64,000 nt of DNA from Mesostigma viride (lineage: Eukaryota > Streptophyta > Mesostigmatophyceae > Mesostigmatales > Mesostigmataceae), in NCBI GenBank assembly GCA_009746045.1, contig RPFO01000078.1, forward strand, positions 815,516 to 879,515, written 5' to 3'. Position numbers and translations under genes: made by a program. Shown piece by piece: positions 49,913 to 60,991 of the stretch. The first letter of the stretch is position 1. Each line of letters starts with the position of its first letter. A model generated the notes under the pieces. It was not told the origin of the DNA. It ran no database searches and saw only the letters and a program-made list of their open reading frames with translations.

Positions 49913-51398
49913 GTGCGCACATGCACGCTAACACATGCGCACACACTAACACACACATCGTCGTCAGAACACACATGCACACAAATGTGCACACACCCAC
50001 GAGCACACGTGCACATGCATACAATCCCACACAAACACAGGCAGACTTGCACACATGCGCCACATACATTAATCCATCACCAATAAACTGGTTGCTTGGA
50101 CCCAACGACCTTCTTACTCGCCTGTCCACCCAACGTTCTGCCCATCCTCCCGCCTGCCCGCCTGCATGTCTGCCACCCGCCTACTGCCCACCCATCTGTC
50201 AGCCTGTCTGCCTGCTTGTGTGCATGCCTGCGGGCCTGCATGTGCACCTGCGCCCATGCACCTGTTATGCCCCCATGGCACGTATATGCAGCCTAGCTAG
50301 TTGAGTGTCTCTTTGCACGCGCACATGGGTGGCTACATGGGCATTTGCCTGTGTCTTGGGCTGGGGGGTTGGGCTGATTAGTTCAAGAGTGGGCGGGAAG
50401 ACGGTGGTATAATTGGGTGGGTAGGGACGGAGTGGATGGATGATTGGGGGGCTGGATGCGGGTGGGACTCAAGTTCGTGTAAAGTCCAAAGTTGCCTGTA
50501 GCATCAGCAAAAATAAGCGAGAAAGCAGCCTAAATTCAAGGAGCCTACTTGTTGTAACATGTGCCAAACTGCAATTAATGGTTGCAGGCTCACAAGCTGC
50601 CAGCTTCATAACGCAAATGGAATGAATTGCATGGTTACAGGACAAGCGTGTGGTTGGAAATCTTACAATGCCTGGCAACGTCTCTTTCATGTGCCCACTG
50701 AGAACCGCTGTTCAACACAGGAAGGCTTTGGCAAGCAACGAGCTTCGGCCAGGGCCTTCATTGCAAGGAAGCGTGTGTGAAGCAATAACGTCAGGATTTA
50801 CAAGCAGAAACTATACCTAACTTTGCGACCTTCATGCAGTATGTCATGTGCATGGCTGTGTAGTATGTGCCAACAATCACAACGAAAAAGTGCGAAATTG
50901 CAAACATTGCCATGGAAGGGCAGGAGCCACGCACGCAGCAAATTAAAACGGTTCGTGAACCAATCTGTCGGGCATAAAGGCAGCAAAGTCTGGCCAGCAA
51001 TAATGCAGTGCGATGCGAGAAAAACACGGTAACTATGAGCAGGCAGGCGCAGCTCGTCCTCAGCAGTGCTATCTAACGTGACGGCGCCTTATTTCCGCGT
51101 GCACGGTGCCGAACATGGCACTGGCCTGATTCCAGTTGCAGCAACGCCAGATGCCTTCCCGTCATAGAGCAGAGGCTTCACGTACCAATCGTAATGCTTC
51201 CCGTGATAATGCACTCGCGTCCAAACAAAATGTCGAGAAAGCAAACAGTCTACACGCGATAAAACTGGGCTGCTAGCTTTTCAGGACTGGTTTTACCATG
51301 CCTTAAAATTCCATTAGCTTACTTTTAAAACCGTGGCTGACTAATTTTGGCTAATTTGCAGGTATTTGTGCCGCACCGCCCGCATGCATGGCCCGGGA

Positions 51399-51640
51399 CG
51401 AGTCTCGAAGACGTAAGGGCATTACGTCGGAGTTTACGTACAGATCTGGAATAAAAAAACAGATCTGCCTATACGCCTAGCCATCTGTATTTTTCGGGCC
51501 CTAACTTTTCAGATCTGTCAAAAGCCCTATTGAGTATCGGTGGTACTATCGGGGCACTGTTGCTGTTCAGTGTCCTGGCCCTCGCCCCTCGGCCGTTTCC
51601 AAATCTCTGCTGCCCATGTGCGGCGTGGGCAACAAGAATG
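51399..51640. repeat. Block shared with the p24 upstream region, copy 2
   Basis: Inverted partner of 48090-48282. Relative to its gene it has the same orientation as copy 1; its near edge lies about 720 bp upstream of the syntaxin 5 ATG. Confidence 0.8.
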
Positions 51641-52360
51641 CTCATCTCTCCCACCCATTTACTCTCCCAACGTTTTACGACCGTCAGATGGGTGAATCTG
51701 ACGGACGGACGGACAGGTACAACAACAGCAACTCTGCATGCATCTGCATGTTCCCATCAGCTGCTATCTACAGTGCCGTAAGCGGAACCGCCCACACAAC
51801 AACAGCAACTGGGCACTGTGACGTGGACGGAACAACAGTAGAATTGCCGAGACAAAGTACAGTAGTTCATTCGCGGTTACCGGCCGGCGCGATGAGGTGT
51901 CACAAATGCGCGACAGGACCCGTCGAGCAGCGGGCGACGGACACCATTCGCTGGCGACGGACAGGCGGACAGCCATAAGCTGTTGCGCTGGGAACCCGTC
52001 GCGTGCAGCGAAGCCAGCATGCCTTGTCCTACTGGACAAAGGTGAGAATAATCAGCGCAAGTCGCGAACAAAAAATGGCTGTGCGAGAGAGATAAATGGC
52101 TGCCGCACGCGAGGTTTAGCTTCGTATAACAGCCTCATTTCGCTGATAGCTATAGTTACATTCAGCAGCCAGGATTTTTAGTTTATTCTGGAAAGCGTTG
52201 CCTATGGATGCGGGTGTTCAGCTTTTTTAGACGGTGGGAATTTTCGCAAACCCGGTTAGAAGGGGTATTCTTCATGCAGCAAAATCGTCAGTAGCATTTT
52301 ACTTCAAGGTTTAACGTACGCTGCAGAGGCCTTTTGAGAAATCATTTATTAATTCGGAAA

Positions 52361-55300
52361 ATGGCGCCGTATGGTGGCGGCCATATCGTATCGTCAAGGG
52401 ATCGCACAGCCGAGTTTCTCGCTACAGTAGAAAGGTTACAGAAGACGCATGTTCCGTATGTGCCCGCTGCACCTTCCGGGGCGCCGTCGGATTCGCCGGC
52501 ACATCATGGCTTGGGAGCGAGCCGGGCTAGCTCGGCCACTCCTCCCCAGCATTCCCATCCTCAGTCTGAGTTTGCCAAGCGGGCTTCGCGCATCGGGTTG
52601 GGGATCCACAGCACGTCAACTAAACTTGCAAAGCTAGCAAAATGTCAGTAACACCGTGCAAAAGTACAACCATAATTCTGAGGCTCGCTGTATTTTTTTG
52701 CATGTACAGGTACTCTTTCAGCCGTTGCAGCTAATCCTTTTTGTCTTCTCCGTATTTGGTCTCATGGCTTGTGTTTTAGCCACCCCGCTATTACTCAATC
52801 ACTCCACCGCTTGGAAATCTCTGTTCGCCCAAATCCATAATTACCGATTGGAGATTGGCTGTTCTTACTTGCTATCCGCGGCCTACCATGTGCAATAGAT
52901 ATATTCGTGTATGTTCTCATTGTAGTACTAGTGCTGCTTGCAATTTTGGCTGCTGACCACTGCCTTGGTTAGCCTGGAATCCCACATTCCTTCTCTTAGT
53001 CTGTCTTCCATGCTCTGTCCTCATGTTGTACGTTACTTGTTCTTATTCATTGAACCCCATATACATGCAATTTGCCACCTCCTTGACCGGGTAGTTTGAA
53101 TGATGCTCTGCCCTCGTTGCTTGCCATTTCCTTGGTTACCTTGGCCTTCCACTTGCCTCTTGTGCATCAATCTTCCCTGCCGTGTCACGATGATTAACGT
53201 GCCTTATCCTTAGGTTGCAGGATTTAGGGTCCTTGACCACTCCATAAACACATGTGTTCAGGGTTTAGGGTCCTTGACCACTCCACATACACATGTGCAT
53301 GAAATCGCGTTTGTGAATACTCGTGTTTTGTCGCCCCTGGTAATGCCACACGGACATGCCCTGTGTATTTGGCATCACCTTATCGAAATCTGCGACATGC
53401 GCCCCCCCCCCACCACCACACACACACACACAGTGGCCAAGCGCACGGCCATGTTCGACGACCCCGCGAAAGAGATCCAGGACCTGACGGCTGTCATCAA
53501 GAAGGACATCACGGCGCTCAACAGCGCGATCGCGGAGCTGCAGCAGCTGTCGCGCATGCACCAGGATGGGGTGCACGTGGACAACCGGCAGAGCAACGAG
53601 CACTCGGCGACGGTGGTGGACAACCTGAAGACGCGGCTCATGGACGCGACCAAGGAGTTCAAGGACGTGCTCACATTGCGCAACGAGGTGGGTAGGGGTG
53701 CCCGGGCACGTGCGTGCATCCGTTCATAAAGTTCACATGCCTCGCATTGGGGGCTTGGGTCAGAGTAGCTGTGTTGGGTTTGGGGTTTGGGGCTGGATGC
53801 CGGTAGGCTCTAGGAGTTCCAAAACGTGCTCACAGTGCACACTTAGGAGGGTCGACGCTCGCGATTATATTTCCATCAATTCGTATGCCTCTTTAGGTCT
53901 GTAGGAGGTAACGCACGCGCTCCCGCTGTGCAACCAGGTGGGTCATGGGGGGGACCCAACCGCCCCGATATTTTATCCACTGGCGGCGTGGGTTCACAAC
54001 GAGGCGACAGGGCCCTCCCACGCTGCGCAACGAGGTGGGGCGTGGCACGCTGGCCAGCCCGACCCACACCAAACCAAACCAAACCAAACACAACCAAACC
54101 AAACCAAACCAAACCAAACCAAACCAAACCAAACCAAACACAACCAAACCAAACCAAACCAAACCAAACCAAACCAAACCAAACCAAACCAAACCAAACC
54201 AAACCAAACCAAACCAAACCAAACCAAGTCAAATCAAACCAAACCAAACCAAACCAAACCAAACCAAACCAAACCAAACCAAACCAAACCAAACCAAACC
54301 AAACCAAACCAAACCGGTACCCGGTACCCGCTGATAGCCACCCATGGGTGGCAAAACTGTTGCTTGCATCGTTTTAAGATCCAGGAAAGGGCCTGCCATG
54401 TGATGCCCCGGTGCCCTTTTGTTGTTCTTAACCTGTGGCACCCATCTGTTTGCCGAGAGGACCACCTGCCAGGTGGCAGGTGCTGGCCCTGTGGCCCATT
54501 GGCATTCGAGGCGAATCTTGTATCCATTTTTATCAATGATGCATCAATTCTAATAAGAAACCAATTTCTAATCCGCGAATGAGCTGTCGAACTCTGTAAT
54601 TTCTATACTACTATCTCCACCCAATCTTCTACTTCCCCCGCTGATAGTCAGGGTCCACTCTTCACCCTTTCTCAACAACTATATATGTCCTCATATATGT
54701 TCCCCATATGTTTCTCCCCCACCCCAGAAACTCAAGGTCCTCCCTTTCTATACCCATTGTCTAATTGCATACTCGAATGTCTTCCTACGTTTACTCCATG
54801 CTTCACACCCCCCACCCCCCACCCCCCACCCCCCACCCCCCACCCCCACCCCCCACCCCCACCCCCCCCCCCACCCCCCACCCCCCACCCCCACCCCCCA
54901 CCCCCACCCCCCACCCCCACCCCCCCCCACCCCCACCCCCCACCCCCCTCCCGCAGGACCTCAGGATCCTCCCTTTCTGTACCCGTTGTCTGATGTATAA
55001 ATATGTCTTTTTATATGTCTTTGTACATGTACTCCATGCTTCAACCCCCCCCACTCCCCAGAACCTCAAGGTCCACAACGAGCGGCGCCAGCTCTTCTCC
55101 TCCTCACCCACGTCCGAAGCGCCGGGGCTGGGGCTGGGCAAGCCGGCGGCGGGGTCCGCAGGAGGCGCTGCCGCTAAATATGGCGCCAGCCCGGTAAAGA
55201 CTGGCCTACTCAGCCGGTGGGTGCCCAGTGATGCCTCTAGTATCTCGCTCTTGTTCATCATATGCAGGTCGTGGGTGCGCATGGCCAGTGCTCGTTAAAT

Positions 55301-57133
55301 CCTATATTTTATTACTGAATAGAATACTTTGTGTTCCTTTGCTGGCCCCCTTGCTGGCCCGGTTTGACCCCTCTCCGGCCCATTTCGGCTCCCTGCTGGC
55401 CCCATTCCTGCCTCAAATGCCGCCCCTGATTTCTGCCCCCCCTCTCCCGCGCCCCTGTCCTGGTACCCTTTGCCCTGCCTTCCCCCCGTCCTGCCTCCTC
55501 CCTCGTCCTGCCTTCCCCTCCCCCCCCCCACACACATCGTGCCGCTCCGCCCACCCCACCCCCCAACCACCCCAATCCTGCCCCCCCCCCCCCTCAATCT
55601 GTCACATCCCCATGCTGCTGTCCCCCCCCCCCCCCGTCCTGCCCCCCCCAGCCGCAAGGGTGAGCAGCAGCCCCTTCTCCCAATGCACAACGCCCCGTCC
55701 TCCAGCTCCAGCGGTGGCGGTGGGCAGCAACTGCAACTACAGCAGCAGCAGCAGCTCATCCCACTGGCAGACACGTACCTGTCCAGCCGCGCCGAGGCGC
55801 TGCAGAGCGTGGAGGCCACGATTGCGGAGTTGAGCGGGATATTCAGCCAGCTGGCGACGATGGTCGCGCAGCAGGGCGAGATTGCCGTGCGGTACGCTAA
55901 TAGATAATGGGGTGATGTGGGATGGATGATTGCATTTTTGTCTCGCTGACTTGACGCACAGCATTGGTCACGCAGCAAGAGGAGATCGCAGTTCGAAAGG
56001 AATCCATGGATTTTCTACGACCCCTGTCAACTGGATTAAATTAACTTTATGGGAACCTGTGGTAATTCTTTTTGCTTCTCAAGGCAACCCCTATGCCAGC
56101 TCCGCCCACTCCAATATTGTTCTCCCTTGCCGCCTTGCCGCCTGGCCACCCTGCCGCCTTGCCTTGCCGCCTTGCTCTTGCCGCCTTACCGACTGGCCGA
56201 CTGGCCGACTGGCCGACTGACCGACTGGCCGACTGACCGACTGGCCGACTGGCCGACTGACCGACTGACCGACTGGCCGACTGGCCGACTGGCCGACTGG
56301 CCGACTGGCCGACTGGCCGACTGGCCGACTGGCCGACTGGCCGACTGGCCGACTGGCCGACTGGCCGACTGGCCGACTGGCCGACTGGCCGACTGGCCGA
56401 CTGGCCGACTGGCCGACTGGCCGACTGGCCGACTGGCCGACTGGCCGACTGGCCGACTGGCCGACTGGCCGACTGGCCGACTGGCCGACTGGCCGACTGG
56501 CCGACTGGCCCTCTGGCCGACTGGCCCTCTGGCCGACTGGCCGACTGGCCGACTGGCCCTCTGGCCGACTGGCCCTCTGGCCGACTGGCCCTCTGGCCGA
56601 CTGGCCGACTGGCCGACTGGCCGACTGGCCGACTGGCCCTCTGGCCGACTGGCCGACTGGCCCTCTGGCCGACTGGCCGACTGGCCCTCTGGCCGACTGG
56701 CCCTCTGGCCGACTGGCCGACTGGCCCTCTGGCCCCCTGGGCCCCTGGTCCCATTTCCTCTCGTCCGTCATGACGCAGATGATCCTTTACTTTAATATTT
56801 GGGTTAGGATGCAACGAGACTTGCATGCGAGGTTGTCTCTTTGATACTACTCGGTCCCATGCCCTCATGCATACCACGCAAGTACTTAAAGTACTTTTTT
56901 TCCATCTTGCCACTCCCCTTGCCCCGCCCCCTTGGTTCCGCCCGCTTGCCCCACCACCTTATGCCCTCGGCAGCATCGATGAGAACATGGATGACACGCT
57001 GGCCAACGTTGACAACGCACAGACGCAGCTGCTCAAGTACCTCAGCCGCATCTCGTCCAACCGCTGGCTCATCATCAAGATCTTCCTTGTCCTCATCGTC
57101 TTCCTCGTTATCTTCGTCGTATTTGTTGCCTAA
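52361..57133 (+). CDS. Syntaxin 5 / Sed5 Qa-SNARE, five exons
   Basis: Exons: 52361-52643, 53434-53687, 55062-55193, 55659-55891, 56974-57133; 1062 nt, 353 aa. Near the start, SSRDRTAEFLATVERL holds the DRTxEF peptide by which Sed5-type syntaxins bind Sly1. The Habc region follows (SEFAKRASRIGLGIHSTSTK, MFDDPAKEIQDLTAVIKKDI, LNSAIAELQQLS), then a Gly/Ser/Gln-rich linker, the SNARE motif (SRAEALQSVEATIAELSGIF, QLATMVAQQGEIAVRIDENM with the zero-layer Gln) and a C-terminal anchor (WLIIKIFLVLIVFLVIFVVF). It drives vesicle fusion at the cis-Golgi. The exon-4 acceptor after the C tract (CCCCCAG at 55651) would run into a stop; the AAG two codons further (55658) keeps frame, though a start at 55665 is equally possible and drops two residues. 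Confidence 0.95.
53811..54044 (+). repeat. Copies of the syntaxin 5 exon-2 end
   Basis: The true edge is GTGCTCACATTGCGCAACGAG|GTGGGT (53687). Copies at 53811-53845 (AGGAGTTCCAAAACGTGCTC), 53922-53947 (CTGTGCAACCAG|GTGGGT) and 54016-54044 (GCTGCGCAACGAG|GTGGGG) lie in the same intron. Confidence 0.85.
54063..54314. repeat. AAACC pentanucleotide tract
   Basis: About 50 units with rare variants (AACAC, AAGTC) in syntaxin 5 intron 2. Confidence 0.97.
54722..54975 (+). repeat. Copies of the syntaxin 5 exon-3 start
   Basis: The true edge is CCCCAG|AACCTCAAGGTCC (55062). Copies are at 54722-54748 (CCCCAGAAACTCAAGGTCCT) and 54954-54975 (CGCAGGACCTCAGGATCCT). Each is followed by the same TCCCTTTCT(A/G)TACCC(A/G)TTGTC segment, so units of about 230 bp were duplicated. 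Confidence 0.85.
54806..54950. repeat. CCCCAC tract
   Basis: Imperfect ACCCCCC/ACCCCC units within syntaxin 5 intron 2. Confidence 0.95.
55963..55996 (+). repeat. Copy of the syntaxin 5 exon-4 end
   Basis: GGTCACGCAGCAAGAGGAGA repeats the coding end GGTCGCGCAGCAGGGCGAGA (55862-55891) about 100 bp into the intron; the donor GT has changed to AA. Confidence 0.85.
56187..56735. repeat. 8 bp CCGACTGG minisatellite
   Basis: Nearly 70 units of CCGACTGG, with interspersed CCCTCTGG and CCGACTGA variants toward the ends, in syntaxin 5 intron 4. Confidence 0.97.
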
Positions 57134-57755
57134 GGGTAGATGGATTGGCTCCTCAGGCTGTAGTGCCAGGGTTGCGCGGGTGATTTGCACATTCGTGCTT
57201 TTTCTAGTAATAGAGTAACAACTTTCTCATCAACAATACAACGGAACTCGGCGTTTCATTAATTGCCTTGTTTTACAACTTGTTTTATATATTGCTGCGT
57301 GAAGGCTACGTGACCATCACAGACGATGAACACTCTGGGGACGACCCTCCATCTTCACCCAGCACTTGTGCCCAGCTAGTTCCACCGTGGTCACCACCCC
57401 AGGGTGCCAGCTACCACGATTGCCTGCAAGCTTGGGCTCCTTCCACACAATTACTCTTTCACCAACGTCCAGCCTCGATCGATCTGTCTAATTTCTGCCG
57501 GCGTCGGCTTGGCAAACTTGAACATGAGACTAACTTTCCAGGCTTGCTCAACCACGAAGTAGGGAGCTCCCGAAGATTCAATTATAATGGTGAAACAGGT
57601 ACCTCATCAACAAACATATGGTGGCAGTACTCCTACACACAGATCTCGAGTGATTTATCTAGTACCAAATCCGAAAGGCTTGCATCACTCCCCGGACAGG
57701 AGAACTTTTGCGGATGACTGTAGGTGTAAGTTGGCGATGCCATGGTAACCGGAGA
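57134..57755 (+). other. 3' flank of syntaxin 5 with an unassigned 149-codon frame
   Basis: The frame 57268-57717 is open for 149 codons (MFYNLFYILLREGYV...) but shows no motif, splice support or composition bias that would mark it as coding. Confidence 0.35.
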
Positions 57756-57899
57756 CGTCCGTCCTATAGTCAGCAAAATTGGTGCGAGAGGTCCCCAGTT
57801 CGATTCCGGTCGGATTCATTTGCAGATCGCGTTTTCCGCGTTTTCCGCGGCCCGGCACTGAACGCAAAGGTTTTCACCTTTGCGGAGTGCCTGATCAGA
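57756..57899 (+). mobile_element. tRNA-derived SINE, second full copy
   Basis: 144 bp, almost identical to 9226-9369 with the same A-box and B-box features and the same 3' end. Flanking direct repeats are not clear. Confidence 0.85.
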
Positions 57900-58243
57900 A
57901 TATGGTGGCCCTGACGTTCAACCTGTCTTCCGCTGACCTCAACCAGGCTGTCTTGACAACAGAGCTGGACCCAGCCTGCAAGAACCTTCTTCTCAGTCAG
58001 CATAAAAATGGTCTTGATTTCTCTGATAGACCTGGACTTCATGCTAGGGTGGGACGCAATCGGGGTTGCCAAAAGCTGCTTCGTTTAGAATTAATTGATC
58101 ATGTAACTGCGTCACGTGAGCGTAAGTCCTCAGGGAAATGAATATGGGGTGGGGTGGATGGATGTAGCTGTGTCTATAGCTGGATGTAGCTATATGTCTG
58201 GTTGGATGTAGCTATGGCTAGTGTGCATATACAGGGATTGTCT

Positions 58244-58328
58244 CTTTGATATACAGGGATTGAAAGCACTCTGGTGCTCCGTGACTCCCCGGCCAACGGG
58301 AGCATGTGTTTGATTAATTAATTAATTA
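58244..58328 (+). mobile_element. Family A retroposon inside a LINE 3'UTR
   Basis: CAGGGATTGAAAGCACTCTGG, the stem-loop with a small insertion (CCCCGGCCAACGGG) and a (GATTAATT)n tail. Confidence 0.75.
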
Positions 58329-58604
58329 TGTCTAACTTTCCTAGTTGCAGGGTTGCGGGCACCACGGCCCGAATCGCTATGCTTGCAAACACCACGTCAC
58401 ACGCAGAGGCCCCACCGACTGGGGGGTGGTGTCCTGCATTACTGTCTGCCACCTGTCTTTACGGGTCATTTGCCTCCATGTTACAGATCGACAAATTACC
58501 AGGGCCGGGTTCCCCGGGCGTGAACCCACCCCGCCGAGGTTAGCACATATCCATGCCTAGCCTACCTGAGTACTAGCTTTGCCCACCTCGACGACCAACA
58601 AGGC

Positions 58605-58637
58605 AAGTATTTCAAGGAGACAACCAGCCAAGTGTAT
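58605..58637 (+). mobile_element. Micro-insertion copy IV in the LINE relic
   Basis: TTCAAGGAGACAACCAGCC (58611-58629) lies between AAGTAT (58605-58610) and AAGTGTAT (58630-58637). LINE-A at 15700-15746 has the uninterrupted homologous codons (GKYAWTRLR). Removing the insert restores GKYGWFRLR here. Confidence 0.75.
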
Positions 58638-59935
58638 GGTTGGTTTCGCCTGCGCTACACCCAACGATCCGCCGGTGGCGCACAACCAGCACGCCGGAAG
58701 CTGCCGGGTTCGCCGCAATGACAGCAGCTGGACCTTAATTACTCCTCGGACCAGTCTCGGCTGCTTGATGGCCCCCAGCCCCCCCTGCCGCTTGGCCTGT
58801 TGGCGGCCGCCCCTCCGGCGCCGGCGTCGGGTGTCACGGCCCCGCCCACGCCACCCGCCGCCGAGTCGGACTACACTCGTGTACACCCCTCTTTCGGAGA
58901 CCCCGGCCGACCCTGAGGAGCTGCCGCCGTTCACGGCGAACGAGTTACGCACAGCCGCCCGCCAGCTCCGCTTCTACGCTGCCGTTGGTCCCGACCAGCT
59001 CCCCGCACCGGTGGCGCTCACGCAGTTTCTGCTCGACTACGCGTCTGCATGCAACCGGCTTCGACTGGCTGATGGTATACATCTTCTGCCTATCCCTGAA
59101 TGGCAACACAGCTAATTCCGGCTGATGCTATACAAAAACAAAGGCTCTCCTGACGACCCCGCCAACTACCGAGGAGTCTGCATCCAGACCGCGCTCAATT
59201 AGTTCATGCGCATGATCCTTAACCGCCTTCGTTCTGCTCTCGACCGTCACCTGGGGGAAAGCCAACTGGGGTTCCAGCCTGGTCGCAACACCATAATGGC
59301 CATCTTCGTCGCGCGCCGCCTCATATAGAGGTGATCGCACTCCTGCAACCTGGTGATTTTCTCCCCTTCTAACTAATCTTTGTCGACTTTATCAAGGCAT
59401 TCGACTCTGTTCTCTTGGACGCTCTTTGGGCCGTTCTCACCCACGCTCGTGTCCCCACCCCCCTGATTGCTGTCATCCGCTCACTGTTGATGAGGGGCCG
59501 ACCACCTCGGTGCGCGCTCAACACGGCAACAACCAGCCGCCATGTCCACTGCATGACAGGCGGGCTGCATCCTGTCATGCACCGTATATTCTGATTTGGC
59601 CGGCACGCCGCAAAGGTGAAAACCATTTGCGTTCAGTGCCGGTCCGCGGAAAACGCGATCTGCAAAACCGTATACCTGTTCATTATTGTAGTGGATTATC
59701 ATGTTGTGCACCAAGCACGTGCATGCCCGCTTTGCTAGCATTGCTGCATGGCCGTGCCCCTGGCCTCGAGATTCAGAACGAGCTCGGGGAAGGGGGGCCA
59801 ACTAACAAGCAGAATTTACTCGCTGTTCTCAATTATGCTGTCGACATCACGCTCATTGAGCAGCCGGATTCTTCCCAGCTTTGGTTGGACTGCCTGGCAC
59901 TCGAGGCCCGGGCTGGACTGCCTTACACATCGTGA

Positions 59936-60991
59936 CCTAGACAGTTAATTTAGCTATAAAACAACCTAGCATGATATATCACCTGGGGTAGGCGTTCCTA
60001 TCGGCCAGGAGAGTGTCCAGTTGTAAGCACCACTGCTGCGATCGCTCTCCCGCCACGAGGAATCACCCACAGTGAAATAAAATTAAATTGTAACATGACT
60101 CCGTGGGGAGATCATGTAGCACGTATTCCTTTGCTCGATGGAAATAAATACCCCTAATATTTATCGCCCAGGCAGCCCACTGGGGGCATATGCCTTGTAT
60201 TACAGTAGTCTCAGTTTGAATAGGCAACCACGAATGCAGGCATGTTGTCAGGGTGCCAGGAGTACAAAACCTTTTTTATTTCCAAGAATTACCAACAATT
60301 TCTTGCACGAATATTTGGCATGAATATCGGAATGACTATTCTTGGCATGGCGAGTTCAAAAGCCATGTCGCAAATCACGAACAAGCTAGAGAGAATGTAC
60401 AAAAATAGGCATGTAGTGGCCCCAAGTACACAGGGTAAACAGGCTCCACCGACAGCCAGCAGTAGTGGCCATGCACTAGGCAGCTCAGCCAAGAATAGCT
60501 GTGTGCACGTACTCAAAACTTACACACTACACAATCCATGGGGTCTTCTAATCGATGAAACCCCATGTGGTAGAGCCCTAACCCTCACATTCCAAAATAA
60601 TCTACCCATGCGAGCACGAGACCATGCCACAATGACAGGCATGAAACTGGCTCCCAGGCATGCAAACAAACTTTTCTCCTCCAATTGCACACACACTTGC
60701 TGTAGAAATATCACAGTGGAGATAGCAGCTCAGCTATCGTAAGTAGACTTCTTGCTAGCGCCCACAAACCAGGTATATCTGGTTCCACCACGATACAGTT
60801 GACTGATACGCATGGCCGCCATAGTCCATGGTAGGATGGTCACCTGGGCCACCCTGTCAGCTTGATGATCTAAAATTCACACTCGTAAGAATGTTATAGA
60901 AAGGGAGCTGTAAGCATCAACCTTCTCAAACCGCAACATAACATAATACTACTCTAAGTTAACGTAATACTACTGTAAGTTAACATTTCCT
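59936..60991. other. 3' flank of the kinase gene with a family B tail
   Basis: A family B 3' end (-) is at 60080-60125. The plus frame 60242-60742 (166 codons, MLSGCQEYKTFFISKNYQ...) has no recognised domain and is antisense to the likely 3' flank of the kinase gene. Confidence 0.4.

Larger units (their letters stand above)
47681..52360. promoter_or_regulatory. Divergent intergenic region between p24 and syntaxin 5
   Basis: Both genes read outward from this 4.7 kb gap. It contains a duplicated block (48145-48282 and 51399-51535, inverted) and a long GCACAC repeat. A possible exon on the minus strand (about 49245-49153, MFHLAAKVIVPAACIDKQLW..., ending CAA|GTGAGT) lacks a partner exon I can defend. 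Other frames show no motif. Confidence 0.45.
58092..59935. mobile_element. LINE-A-related copy with inverted 5' part
   Basis: 58092-58560 matches the LINE-A 3' region in the minus orientation (compare 13650-13945), with a family A copy inserted at 58244-58328. From about 58570 to 59915 the LINE is in the plus orientation and encodes frame-broken RT pieces: ELRTAARQLRFYAAVGPDQL, IPEWQHS, YKNKGSPDDPANYRGVC, FVDFIKAFDSV, NELGEGGPTNKQNLLA. A SINE 3' piece in reverse lies at 59586-59668. About 600 bp of the element between the two parts are missing. Confidence 0.8.

Noticed and set aside
49224-50304. His/Thr- and Cys/Val-rich frames of 200-316 residues
   Set aside because: Created by the GCACAC repeat on both strands.
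56047-56913. Frames of 226-288 residues with SASRPVGQ or DWPTGRLA repeats
   Set aside because: Translations of the 8 bp CCGACTGG repeat inside syntaxin 5 intron 4.
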